Origin: Pontibacter ruber
GTDB taxonomy: Bacteria; Bacteroidota; Bacteroidia; Cytophagales; Hymenobacteraceae
DNA length: 64,000 bases
Direction of reading: 5' to 3'
NCBI RefSeq assembly: GCF_023630205.1
Contig: NZ_JALPRR010000004.1
Coordinates: 186,001 to 250,000 of the forward strand
Shown here: positions 50,223 to 57,754 of the stretch, one piece after another
Layout: the number at the start of each line of letters is the position of its first letter
Numbering within the stretch: the first letter of the stretch is position 1
Notes under the pieces: model-generated
What the model was told of the DNA's origin: nothing
What the model saw: the letters and a program-made list of their open reading frames with translations, nothing else
Databases searched by the model: none
Position numbers and translations under genes: made by a program

Positions 50223-51164
50223 ATGCCTGAAACAATCGTTATCAACGGCAAGTCCATTGACCGTGGTGAAAAAGTACTGACCAAGCTGGTGGTCTCTAAA
50301 TTACCCAGCGGTACTGTTATCGAAATACCTGTTTATGTTTTCCGCTCTGTGCACGATGGGCCCGTGGTGTTGCTGCTGGCCGGTATGCACGGCGACGAGG
50401 TGAACGGCACTGAGATCATCCGGCGTATGATCACGCGCAAGATGCTCTATCCGCTGAAAGGGACCATCATTGCCGTGCCGATCCTGAACATTTATGGCTT
50501 TCTGAACTTCTCGCGCCAGGTGCCCGATGGCAAGGATGTGAACCGTAGCTTCCCGGGCAACCGCGATGGCTCCCTTGCCAGCCGTGTGGCGCATCGGTTT
50601 ATGAAGGAGGTAATGCCCTACATCGATTACGGAGTAGATTTCCATACCGGCGGAGCGAGCCGTACCAACTATCCGCAGATCAGGTGCGTGATGGCAAACA
50701 AAAAGAATGAGGAACTTGCCAGAGCTTTTAGTGCTCCTTTTATACTTAACGCCTCTTACCGGCAGGGTTCTTTGCGCAAGGAGGCTTCCAAATCAGGCAA
50801 ATCCATACTTGTGTTCGAAACCGGCGAGTCGCTGCGCTTTGATGACCGGGGCATTAAGGAAGGTATAGACGGAACCTGCCGCCTGTTGCACCACCTGGGC
50901 ATGATGGCCAGTGCGCCTGCGCCGCAGGAAGAAACAAAAGTGTGCATGAAAGACATCTGGCTACGGGCCAAGAACGCAGGCCTTTTCCGGAGCACGATCA
51001 AGATAGGCGACTACGTAAAAAAGAACCAGAACATCGGAAGTATAACCGACCCCTACGGCGAAATGGAAGTACGCCTGAATGCACCCGCAAACGGTTACGT
51101 GGTAGGCCTGAACAACATGCCGGTGGTAAACCAGGGTGATGCCTTGCTGCACATCGCCTTTTAG
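50223..51164 (+). CDS. Succinylglutamate desuccinylase / aspartoacylase family zinc enzyme
   Basis: A 313-residue metallohydrolase of the AstE/aspartoacylase family. The zinc motif is G-M-H-G-D-E-V-N-G-T near residue 57-66, and D-F-H-T-G-G and the later F-E-T-G-E further supply ligands and catalytic groups. The last 75 residues form a barrel-sandwich with V-R-L-N-A-P-A-N-G-Y. The gene starts 1 bp after rimK, with no own start signal. It could remove an acyl or glutamyl group from a RimK product. Substrate not known; the tight coupling with RimB and RimK suggests it. Confidence 0.88.
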   Translation: MPETIVINGKSIDRGEKVLTKLVVSKLPSGTVIEIPVYVFRSVHDGPVVLLLAGMHGDEVNGTEIIRRMITRKMLYPLKGTIIAVPILNIYGFLNFSRQVPDGKDVNRSFPGNRDGSLASRVAHRFMKEVMPYIDYGVDFHTGGASRTNYPQIRCVMANKKNEELARAFSAPFILNASYRQGSLRKEASKSGKSILVFETGESLRFDDRGIKEGIDGTCRLLHHLGMMASAPAPQEETKVCMKDIWLRAKNAGLFRSTIKIGDYVKKNQNIGSITDPYGEMEVRLNAPANGYVVGLNNMPVVNQGDALLHIAF

Positions 51165-51275
51165 TGTATTTCTGATTGTCTTTTTAGATAAAGACTGTGC
51201 TGGCCTATACTTCAGCGATCATTCTGTTTATCGTTATAGATACGCAGCGATTCAAGAAAACATAAGTATAAAAAA

Positions 51276-51308
51276 GAAAGGCCCTGCTATACTTTAGCAG
51301 GGCCTTTC
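51276..51308. terminator. Bidirectional terminator between the rim operon and the OMP gene
   Basis: A 14-bp stem (51276-51289 with 51295-51308) around the 5-nt loop TACTT. Stem and loop together contain a TATACTT word; flanks are A-rich left and T-rich right. Confidence 0.88.
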
Positions 51309-51351
51309 TCTTTTATACTTGCTGATCAGCAATCAGCCATTCTTTTAGCTA

Positions 51352-51852
51352 CTAGAACACGTAACGTACGTGCAGGGCAGTATCCCAGAAGCCACCACCA
51401 CGCGGGATGTTCAGGTATGGCTTGATATCAGCACCGATGGTGAACGGGATATCGCCGATGAAGTACTCCAGGCCCAGAACACCGTCGATACCTACGCCTA
51501 CTACATTGTCATCGTAGTATTCGTCGTAGTGCTTGTGGTGACGCACGTAGTAGTAGCGACCCTCGTAGAAGCCAATGTGGCCACCCAAACCATAGTACCA
51601 CTGCAAACCTTTAGCATTGAAGGCTGGTGCATGTTTTTCATACAGCACGGTAAGTACTGCGCCTCTGTAACGGAAGCTGGAGCTGAGGATACCCTCGATA
51701 GCGGCATCACCTTTGATGAAGTGCTTCACGGTAAGACCTGCTGCAGCGCCACCTCTGGCACCAATACCTGTGGAGTAATTTTGTGCCTGAGTAGTAGAAG
51801 CAAGAGCTACCACCAGTGCCAGCGCGAAGAATACGCGAAAAAGTGTTTTCAT
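51352..51852 (-). CDS. Small outer-membrane beta-barrel protein
   Basis: A 166-residue exported protein from the ATG at 51850-51852 (M-K-T-L-F-R-V-F-F-A-L-A-L-V, signal peptide ending T-Q-A-Q). The longer frame would start 20 residues earlier without a signal. The mature part has alternating hydrophobic residues, glycine- and tyrosine-rich turns (G-L-Q-W-Y-Y-G-L-G-G-H, H-I-G-F-Y-E-G-R-Y-Y) and a terminal phenylalanine (V-R-Y-V-F), the usual end of outer-membrane barrels. A histidine/aspartate/tyrosine-rich loop lies at the middle (R-H-H-K-H-Y-D-E-Y-Y-D-D-N). Its function is unknown. A TAAATTTG -7 box is just upstream. Confidence 0.72.
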   Translation of the reverse strand: MKTLFRVFFALALVVALASTTQAQNYSTGIGARGGAAAGLTVKHFIKGDAAIEGILSSSFRYRGAVLTVLYEKHAPAFNAKGLQWYYGLGGHIGFYEGRYYYVRHHKHYDEYYDDNVVGVGIDGVLGLEYFIGDIPFTIGADIKPYLNIPRGGGFWDTALHVRYVF

Positions 51853-51909
51853 GTGTTTTGAAACGTTAAACAAAGCATCAACCAAAGCAATCTCCTGCCG
51901 TGGCGGCTG

Positions 51910-51917
51910 CAAATTTA
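51910..51917 (-). promoter_or_regulatory. -7 promoter box of the small OMP gene
   Basis: On the minus strand reads TAAATTTG, a match to TAnnTTTG, 58 bp before the ATG. Confidence 0.5.
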
Positions 51918-51959
51918 AAACTTCTGGCGAAGTAAAAAACGTTTAAGGTTTCTGTTGCA

Positions 51960-52733
51960 CTAATTTTTATACGATTGCAGGTAAGCCGTTTTCTTGGTGC
52001 GACGACCAATCAGTTTAAAAAAAGATATAAAATGTTGTTCATCAATGCTTAAGGCCTTGGCAAAAGGGTCTGGTTCCTTTTCCTGCTCTGCATCCCGAAT
52101 ATACTCCTGCCGGATCAGGTCTGCCTCATCCAGGTAAGTGGCTTCTTGAATTTGTACCAATCCGGTTTTCTCCCAGAGCCTTTTCCACCAGTCAATGGAG
52201 TGGATGAAGTACCAGTAGCTTTGATAGTCCTTCTGCAAAAAGTCAGGCACCTGGCTCAGGGTTTCGATCTCTTTTGTGAAGCAAACATCCACAATGGCGA
52301 TGCAGCCGCCGGGCTTGATGAAGCGGGCAATGTAGGGCAGATACTTTTCGTCGGTACCAAAGTAGGTATAGGAATCCACCACAATCACGACATCAAAATA
52401 CTCGTCGGCAAAGGGCAGGGAGCGGGCGCTTGCCTCCAGGGGAATTACCTTGTCTTCGCAGCCGGCCTCCTGTATGCGTTCGTAATTTTCGCTGGCAGCA
52501 ATGGCTTCGTCTACAGCCCATACCGTTACATCAAATTCTTTTGCCAGGAAAATAGAGCTGATAGCTTTGCCGCAGCCCAGGTCGAGCACGCGCATGCCCG
52601 GCTTCAGGTGCAGCGATTTGGTGAGGCTCTCGAGGTTGAAGAGCACATTTTCGCCCATGGAGTGCTTGCGCACCCAATCCGGGTCGTATTGCGAGGCTTT
52701 CGGGAAAACGTGTTTCAGGCTGCTTGGGCGCAT
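51960..52733 (-). CDS. Class I SAM-dependent methyltransferase
   Basis: A 257-residue methyltransferase. The SAM motif V-L-D-L-G-C-G-K-A lies near residue 50-58 with the post-motif L-A-K-E-F-D-V-T and the acidic A-V-D-E. Y-F-D-V-V-I-V-V-D-S-Y near 120 is the second core motif, and F-I-K-P-G-G-C-I-A-I-V-D follows. The N-terminal part begins with a short basic lead. The closest named groups are the small cytoplasmic methyltransferases that modify small molecules or quinones; no more exact call is possible. It is followed on the same strand by an NAD(P)-binding protein gene, but 42 bp and a shared regulator are not evident. Confidence 0.85.
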   Translation of the reverse strand: MRPSSLKHVFPKASQYDPDWVRKHSMGENVLFNLESLTKSLHLKPGMRVLDLGCGKAISSIFLAKEFDVTVWAVDEAIAASENYERIQEAGCEDKVIPLEASARSLPFADEYFDVVIVVDSYTYFGTDEKYLPYIARFIKPGGCIAIVDVCFTKEIETLSQVPDFLQKDYQSYWYFIHSIDWWKRLWEKTGLVQIQEATYLDEADLIRQEYIRDAEQEKEPDPFAKALSIDEQHFISFFKLIGRRTKKTAYLQSYKN

Positions 52734-52775
52734 ACGTATAGATGACGGTGCGTAGCAGCTTACGCAGGACAGGTG

Positions 52776-53447
52776 CTATAGTTGGTGACCTAGCGCTTCT
52801 ATTTCGTCGGAAGGGTAGATGTGTACGCCTTTCTGGTCCTGGGATGCTGCGTACAACATGGCTTTGGCTACTGTTTCGGCCTGGATGGGTCTGTACTTGC
52901 GCAGGGGGCCTATCATCAGGCCACTGAGCGGGCGCATGATCTTGCTGGCCAGTTCTTCGCCGGTACGGTGCTCTTCGCGTTCGCCCAGCAGCAGCGAGGG
53001 CCGGAAAATATGCACTGCTTCAAACCCCTGTTTTTGCACATCCGCTTCCATTTCGCCCTTCACCCGGTTGTAAAAGATCATCGACTTGGCATCAGCCCCC
53101 ATCGCGGACACTACCAGGAACTGAGATGCCTGCCTGGCTGCCGTTACCTGTGCCAGTGTGGTAACATAGGTATGATCTACTTTGTAGAAGGCTTCCTCTG
53201 AGCCGGCCTTTTTAATGGTAGTGCCCAGGCAGCAGTATACATCATCGGCGGCCAGCTCCGACGCATACTTTTTCAGGTTGTCAAAATCCACGATCTTCTG
53301 GTCCAGCTTGGGGTGTATCAGGGGCACCTCGCGGCGGCCGATCGATATTACCTGGCTGTACCGATTGCTTTGCAAGAGCAGTTGCAGGCAGTGGCTGCCT
53401 ACCAATCCGCTTGCGCCGGCTATCAGTGCATTTCTGGTTTTTTGCAT
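52776..53447 (-). CDS. NAD(P)-binding Rossmann-fold oxidoreductase (TIP30-like)
   Basis: A 223-residue single-domain Rossmann protein. The nucleotide loop is I-A-G-A-S-G-L-V-G-S near residue 10-19, followed by a G-R-R-E segment at the end of the second strand and later motifs L-V-V-S-A-M-G-A-D-A and V-H-I-F-R-P-S-L-L-L-G-E-R. It resembles the TIP30/HTATIP2-type and NAD(P)H-binding YbjT-like reductases, which act on small carbonyls or sense redox state. The substrate is unknown. It overlaps no neighbour, and the DUF5916 gene starts 10 bp past its own start on the same strand direction. Confidence 0.85.
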   Translation of the reverse strand: MQKTRNALIAGASGLVGSHCLQLLLQSNRYSQVISIGRREVPLIHPKLDQKIVDFDNLKKYASELAADDVYCCLGTTIKKAGSEEAFYKVDHTYVTTLAQVTAARQASQFLVVSAMGADAKSMIFYNRVKGEMEADVQKQGFEAVHIFRPSLLLGEREEHRTGEELASKIMRPLSGLMIGPLRKYRPIQAETVAKAMLYAASQDQKGVHIYPSDEIEALGHQL

Positions 53448-53457
53448 GTGCGATGGT

Positions 53458-55950
53458 TTACGCTGAAAGTACGCGTTTAATCGCTATATAGTCTATGAAA
53501 TATAATAATTTAACTGAAAAATTGTTGTTTTGTGGCGTCTGTATCGTTCTAGAGAAGTTGTCGAAGTAGCTTGGCCGTATCTCGTTGGTTTTGTCCTGCA
53601 ACGCATTTTTCCATACTACCCGCAACTCGCTGCCCGGTGCAAAACGCCACGCGTACACTAAGTCGATGTTAAAGGTGTTGTAGTTGATGTCCAGGTTCGC
53701 TAATGTTTCATCCCGCTGGCTTACCAATGTTTCCAGGCTGCCATCCTGCAGCAGGTTGTACAGCTTGTCGTAGGCTGCCCTTGACCAGTAGTGGCGCATG
53801 TTCAGGGTGATGCCGGCATTCTCGCTGAAGATGTAAGACCCGGATAGTGTCGTGGTAAGAGTCGTTACAAGCCTGTCCCCGAAATAGGTTTTGTCAGGGC
53901 TAACCGGGTAGTAGCGATCAGGCCTCACATAGCCAATATTATTTTCCTCTATCTTAAAGTCATTGCTGTTGATAAGCATCAGCTTGTCGTTTACGCGCAG
54001 GCGCGGGCTGAAGCCCCACCACATACTCGTCTGGTTATACTTGCTAGAGCGCCAGAGGCCGGTGGACGCATCCAGGGCAAGGCGCTTGCGGTAGTCGGAA
54101 GAAATATTCAGGTTGCCATCAAAAGCTGGCGGCCGCAGATATACCTTCGGAAATGAACGGGCCTCAAAGTAGTCGTGGGAGTCTTCCGGACGTACGGCCC
54201 AGTTCATCCAGACACTTGTGAAATTGCGGAGGCGCACACTGGAGCTACCACCGAAAGTATAGCTGATGAATTTACGGGGCGCGTACAGCATGCTGTGGTT
54301 TACGCTCAGGCGGTTGCTCCAGCTCAGGAACTTCCAGACAGGCTGGTAGAAGTTATAGTTTACCTGCGCCGAAGATGTCATCTCGTTGTTGTTCTGCAGG
54401 TAGCCCAGGTCGTTGATATCGTAGGTATCGGACTCGGTGTTGTGGCTGAGGCTGTAGAGCAAATTGCCGCTGACCTTGGCCAGTGTAACTTTGTACTGAT
54501 GCCCTAGGGTAAGCTGTTCCGGTTTCCCGTCCCGGTTGGTGTCTTTGCCGTACAGCTGGCTCAGGTTGCCGCCTCCGCTCAGGGCAAAGGTGTTGCTCCT
54601 GTCGGCAAAGCGTACTTGCAGGCCCGACACGTTGGCATCGTAAAAGTTTTTGCTGCGCGATACATTCGTGTTGGTAAACGTGATGAAGGAATTGTGCGGC
54701 AGCGTCTGGTCCAGCACAAACACGTTGTAATTGGTAGCAGGGTCTGTCAGGATTTTGCGTGTAGCGCCTGTAGAGTCTTCGGCTACTGCAAACATGTTGC
54801 GTGTAACCGCATTAAAGATGCCGATCCCGAGTCCTTTCAGCGTCCTGCCCGATACCTTGGCTGCATTCACCAACGCACTGGTGGCAGGGTTTTCCAGCAG
54901 CTTTTCGTTGTTGCTATTGGCTGAGGCGACTGCACTTAAGTACAGGAGCGGTGTGCTGCCAATGCGGCGTGAGTAGAAAAGACCTGCTTTGTTGAATAGC
55001 TCGGTGCCTTCGGTAAAGAACTGGCGGTTCTCATCGAATTTTACTTCGAAGGGCGACAGGTTCAGTACCTGGTTATCAGATTGTGTCTGGCCAAAGTCAG
55101 GAACAAGGGTCATGTCCAGGGTGAAGGCATCGTTGATGCCATACTTCACATCCATGCCACCGTTAAAAGCGTGGCTGTAATTGCTCCGGCCCTCGAGGTT
55201 ATGCGGGTAGTGGTTGATGTAGCCCGACACATACGGCATAAACTGCAGCCGCACCGGCGATTCGATTCCCTTGAAGCCTGCCAGCTGCCCGGCCTGGTTC
55301 ATAAAACCTTCCACGGCATTGTCTACGTGGTTCCAGTACGACTTTTCCCGCGTACGGCGTATGACACGCATAAAGTTAACGCCCCAGGCCTGTACGTCAC
55401 TCTTCGGAAAACGCACAGCCGCATACGGGATGCGCATTTCCACGGTCCAGCCCTGCTCGTGGCGCTTCACCTTGCTGGACCAAACGGCATCCCAGTTCTT
55501 GTCTTCCCTCCCCTGCGATAATTTGATGTCGGTCTGTACGCCGGCTGCCGAAACCAGGAAAGCGAAGGCATTCTGTTTGTCGTTGTAGGTATCCAGGTAT
55601 ACGCCGAACAGATCTGCGTTTGTCTCGCCGGAGTCGCGCTGGCCCAGTTGCGTCAGTACAGAATCGGGAGCCGTGTCGTGGAGCTGGGCTCCAATGTAGA
55701 TAGCCTGGTTATCGTAAAGCACATATACCTCGGTTTGCTGCGCAGAGGGTTTGCCGTTGTGTGGGTCGAAGCGAACAAAATTGGTGGCGGCTGGCGCACG
55801 GCTCCATACTTCCGGCTCCAGGTGGCCATCGAGCACAGGTACTGCCTGCGTGCGGACGGCCTCGGTTACTTTAGCTGGATTGGGTTTTGCAAAAGCTGTG
55901 GTGAAGTATAAACTACAGAATAGAGGTAACGCTAAATATTTGAAAAACAT
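53458..55950 (-). CDS. DUF5916 outer-membrane protein with an N-terminal CBM9-like domain
   Basis: An 830-residue exported protein. A signal peptide is followed at about 28-200 by a carbohydrate-binding-family-9-like domain (V-L-D-G-H-L-E-P-E-V-W-S-R-A-P). The rest is DUF5916, a predicted outer-membrane beta-barrel with aromatic-rich alternating strands such as T-L-D-M-T-L-V-P-D-F-G-Q, ending V-L-S-A. The known members are common in Bacteroidota near metalloprotease or glycan genes; function is undetermined. The length is as expected. Neighbours do not define a role, and no partner with TonB features is present. Confidence 0.87.
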   Translation of the reverse strand: MFFKYLALPLFCSLYFTTAFAKPNPAKVTEAVRTQAVPVLDGHLEPEVWSRAPAATNFVRFDPHNGKPSAQQTEVYVLYDNQAIYIGAQLHDTAPDSVLTQLGQRDSGETNADLFGVYLDTYNDKQNAFAFLVSAAGVQTDIKLSQGREDKNWDAVWSSKVKRHEQGWTVEMRIPYAAVRFPKSDVQAWGVNFMRVIRRTREKSYWNHVDNAVEGFMNQAGQLAGFKGIESPVRLQFMPYVSGYINHYPHNLEGRSNYSHAFNGGMDVKYGINDAFTLDMTLVPDFGQTQSDNQVLNLSPFEVKFDENRQFFTEGTELFNKAGLFYSRRIGSTPLLYLSAVASANSNNEKLLENPATSALVNAAKVSGRTLKGLGIGIFNAVTRNMFAVAEDSTGATRKILTDPATNYNVFVLDQTLPHNSFITFTNTNVSRSKNFYDANVSGLQVRFADRSNTFALSGGGNLSQLYGKDTNRDGKPEQLTLGHQYKVTLAKVSGNLLYSLSHNTESDTYDINDLGYLQNNNEMTSSAQVNYNFYQPVWKFLSWSNRLSVNHSMLYAPRKFISYTFGGSSSVRLRNFTSVWMNWAVRPEDSHDYFEARSFPKVYLRPPAFDGNLNISSDYRKRLALDASTGLWRSSKYNQTSMWWGFSPRLRVNDKLMLINSNDFKIEENNIGYVRPDRYYPVSPDKTYFGDRLVTTLTTTLSGSYIFSENAGITLNMRHYWSRAAYDKLYNLLQDGSLETLVSQRDETLANLDINYNTFNIDLVYAWRFAPGSELRVVWKNALQDKTNEIRPSYFDNFSRTIQTPQNNNFSVKLLYFIDYIAIKRVLSA

Positions 55951-56036
55951 GCCACTGGCCGGTCTGGTTAGAGCCCGGTATTTAGAGGTGAGTAAAAGTG
56001 TTTCGTTAGGTTATCAGGTGTAAAGTATGATCAAAG

Positions 56037-56063
56037 GAAGTATAGCTTAACTGGCTATACTTC
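56037..56063 (-). terminator. AAGTATA-containing hairpin at the cvfB stop
   Basis: A perfect 10-bp inverted repeat (56037-56046 with 56054-56063) built on GAAGTATAGC, overlapping the CvfB stop. On the minus strand it is followed by CTTTGATC, so its terminator strength is uncertain. Confidence 0.5.
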
Positions 56064-56906
56064 GTCTTCCGGTGTGTTGAGCAGAATATGATCTTCTGCG
56101 ATCTGGATCTTGCCGGCCTTGTACAGGGTACCGATCGCACGCTTGAAGTTCTTTTTGCTCATGCCCATTACGCGGTAGATCTCGTCAGGGCTGCTGCTGT
56201 CGGAAAGGGGCAGGTAACCTTTTGCCTGCTCAAGCACGCGTAGTACTTTGTCGGCCGCTTCGCCCATTTCATTCACGCCGCCTCCGGACCGGTGCAGGGT
56301 TACGTCTATTTTGTTGTCCGGCCTGATCATTTTGATAAATCCTTTCAACTTATCGCCGAGGCGTACTTCCCGGAACACCTCGTTCTTGTAGAGGATGCCC
56401 ATGTAACGGTTGTCGATGATGACCTTGATGCCAATCTCGGTAAAGCCGGCTACCATCAAATCTACTTCCTGGCCTTCGGTCAGTTCGATGTTTTCGTTGT
56501 GCAGGTACTTGCCCAACTTAGACGTCGCGACAATGCGGTCGGTGGTTTCGTCGAGGTAGATGTAAACGCAGTAGATATGGCCGGGGCGCATTTTGTCTTT
56601 CTGGTTGTGCAGCGGCACAAACAGGTCCTTTTCCAGCCCCCAATCCAGGAAGGCACCAAACGGGGCGCTGTCTGTGCAGGTGAGGCATGCAAATTCCCGT
56701 ACCGTTGCATAAGGCTTAAGGTTGGTGGCAATTACGCGGTCTTCGGAATCGCGGTACACGAACACGCGTACAAAATCACCTACGCGGGCACCTTCGGGTA
56801 CATACTTTGCCGGCAGCAGAATGTCGCCGTCTTCAGAGGTAAGGTATACGCCAAAATCTACTTCCCGCGCTATTTCCAGTTCGTTGTAATTGCCAAGATC
56901 TACCAT
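56055..56906 (-). CDS. CvfB-like S1/winged-helix RNA-binding protein
   Basis: A 283-residue protein of the CvfB/YitL group. The first half has S1-like OB folds with D-F-G-V-Y-L, D-F-V-R-V-F-V-Y-R-D-S-E-D-R-V-I-A-T and a second copy G-A-F-L-D-W-G-L-E-K-D-L-F-V-P. About 140-215 form a third OB fold, and the last 65 residues a winged helix (Y-R-V-M-G-M-S-K-K-N-F-K-R-A-I-G-T-L-Y-K). CvfB in staphylococci binds RNA and affects virulence regulation; in Bacteroidota the role is unknown. Its end overlaps an AAGTATA hairpin, and a TAGATTTG -7 box lies upstream. Confidence 0.9.
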   Translation of the reverse strand: MVDLGNYNELEIAREVDFGVYLTSEDGDILLPAKYVPEGARVGDFVRVFVYRDSEDRVIATNLKPYATVREFACLTCTDSAPFGAFLDWGLEKDLFVPLHNQKDKMRPGHIYCVYIYLDETTDRIVATSKLGKYLHNENIELTEGQEVDLMVAGFTEIGIKVIIDNRYMGILYKNEVFREVRLGDKLKGFIKMIRPDNKIDVTLHRSGGGVNEMGEAADKVLRVLEQAKGYLPLSDSSSPDEIYRVMGMSKKNFKRAIGTLYKAGKIQIAEDHILLNTPEDEV

Positions 56907-56933
56907 GCTGTTCTTTCTGATTATGCTGCTTTA

Positions 56934-56941
56934 CAAATCTA
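56934..56941 (-). promoter_or_regulatory. -7 promoter box of cvfB
   Basis: On the minus strand reads TAGATTTG, matching TAnnTTTG, 28 bp before the ATG. Confidence 0.5.
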
Positions 56942-57013
56942 TGAAAATAAAAGCCGAAGTGCAGAACAAACTACGCTAATCTGTATTTTAGGATAGTTTC
57001 TTACAACAAACAA

Positions 57014-57039
57014 AAGGCAGACCCGCTTGGGTCTGCCTT
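57014..57039 (-). terminator. Rho-independent terminator after the second dps-like gene
   Basis: An 11-bp stem (57014-57024 with 57029-57039) with a GCTT loop, then a T-rich tail on the minus strand. It lies 29 bp beyond the stop. Confidence 0.88.
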
Positions 57040-57067
57040 CTATTATTAAAGTATAGTATAACGACTC

Positions 57068-57691
57068 CTACTTCTTCGCTTTAGCCTTCGGCTTGCTGGC
57101 TGCCTTAGCTTTAGACTGGCCATTCGAAGCTGCATCTTCTGATTCCATGATGTCGTCCGGCGTGGCGATCAGGCCGATCGAAAGACCGTCTTCTCCCAGG
57201 AAGTGTTCGATGTGGTGGCAACGGTCTTCGGTCTTGATCAGGATGCCTTCCAGCAAAGCTTTGGTGGCAAAATCTTCGTGCTGGAACGCCAGCTTGATCG
57301 ACTTGCGCAATTCCACGGCTATCGTTTTTTCATCTTCCTGATCTTTTTGCAGCATCTCCCGGATACGGAATACACCTTCTTCTTCGTGCTCGATGTACGA
57401 CAACTGCAACTGTTTGGCCGGGTGGCAGGTAGGGCAGTAACCCATCACGGTCAGGCGCTCGGCAATGGCATCGTACTGTTCGTGTACCTGGGTGTAGTGC
57501 TCTTCAAAGAACAGGTGCAGGTCGCGGAACTGCGGGCCTTCCACCATCCAGTGGTGCTTGTGGTACTGGTTGAACAGCACGATAAAAGACGACAGGTGGC
57601 GGTCCAGTTCGCGGGCCATTGTAGTTGCTGTATCTTTAGACAAACCGACCGGGTTGCCTTCATATTCTGATTTTTCTCTTAGCTTTTCCAT
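57068..57691 (-). CDS. Dps-like protein with a lysine/alanine-rich C-terminal tail
   Basis: A 207-residue ferritin-like protein. The core contains Y-H-K-H-H-W-M-V-E-G-P-Q-F near residue 42, H-L-F-F-E-E-H-Y and Y-D-A-I-A-E-R-L, which carry the ferroxidase residues of the Dps/starvation family. A Y-C-P-T-C-H motif near 99 is unusual for a Dps and could bind metal. After about residue 188 the chain is a repetitive basic tail (S-K-A-K-A-A-S-K-P-K-A-K-A-K-K), as in histone H1 and some DNA-binding Dps proteins, so it may coat DNA. The other Dps (37324) has no such tail, and this one has no oxyR next to it, so the two probably serve different stages. Confidence 0.88.
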   Translation of the reverse strand: MEKLREKSEYEGNPVGLSKDTATTMARELDRHLSSFIVLFNQYHKHHWMVEGPQFRDLHLFFEEHYTQVHEQYDAIAERLTVMGYCPTCHPAKQLQLSYIEHEEEGVFRIREMLQKDQEDEKTIAVELRKSIKLAFQHEDFATKALLEGILIKTEDRCHHIEHFLGEDGLSIGLIATPDDIMESEDAASNGQSKAKAASKPKAKAKK

Positions 57692-57754
57692 AGTATATGT
57701 TTGGGTGAAACCAGTACACTATAACTGATAACTACAGAAAAGGATACAGGAAAT

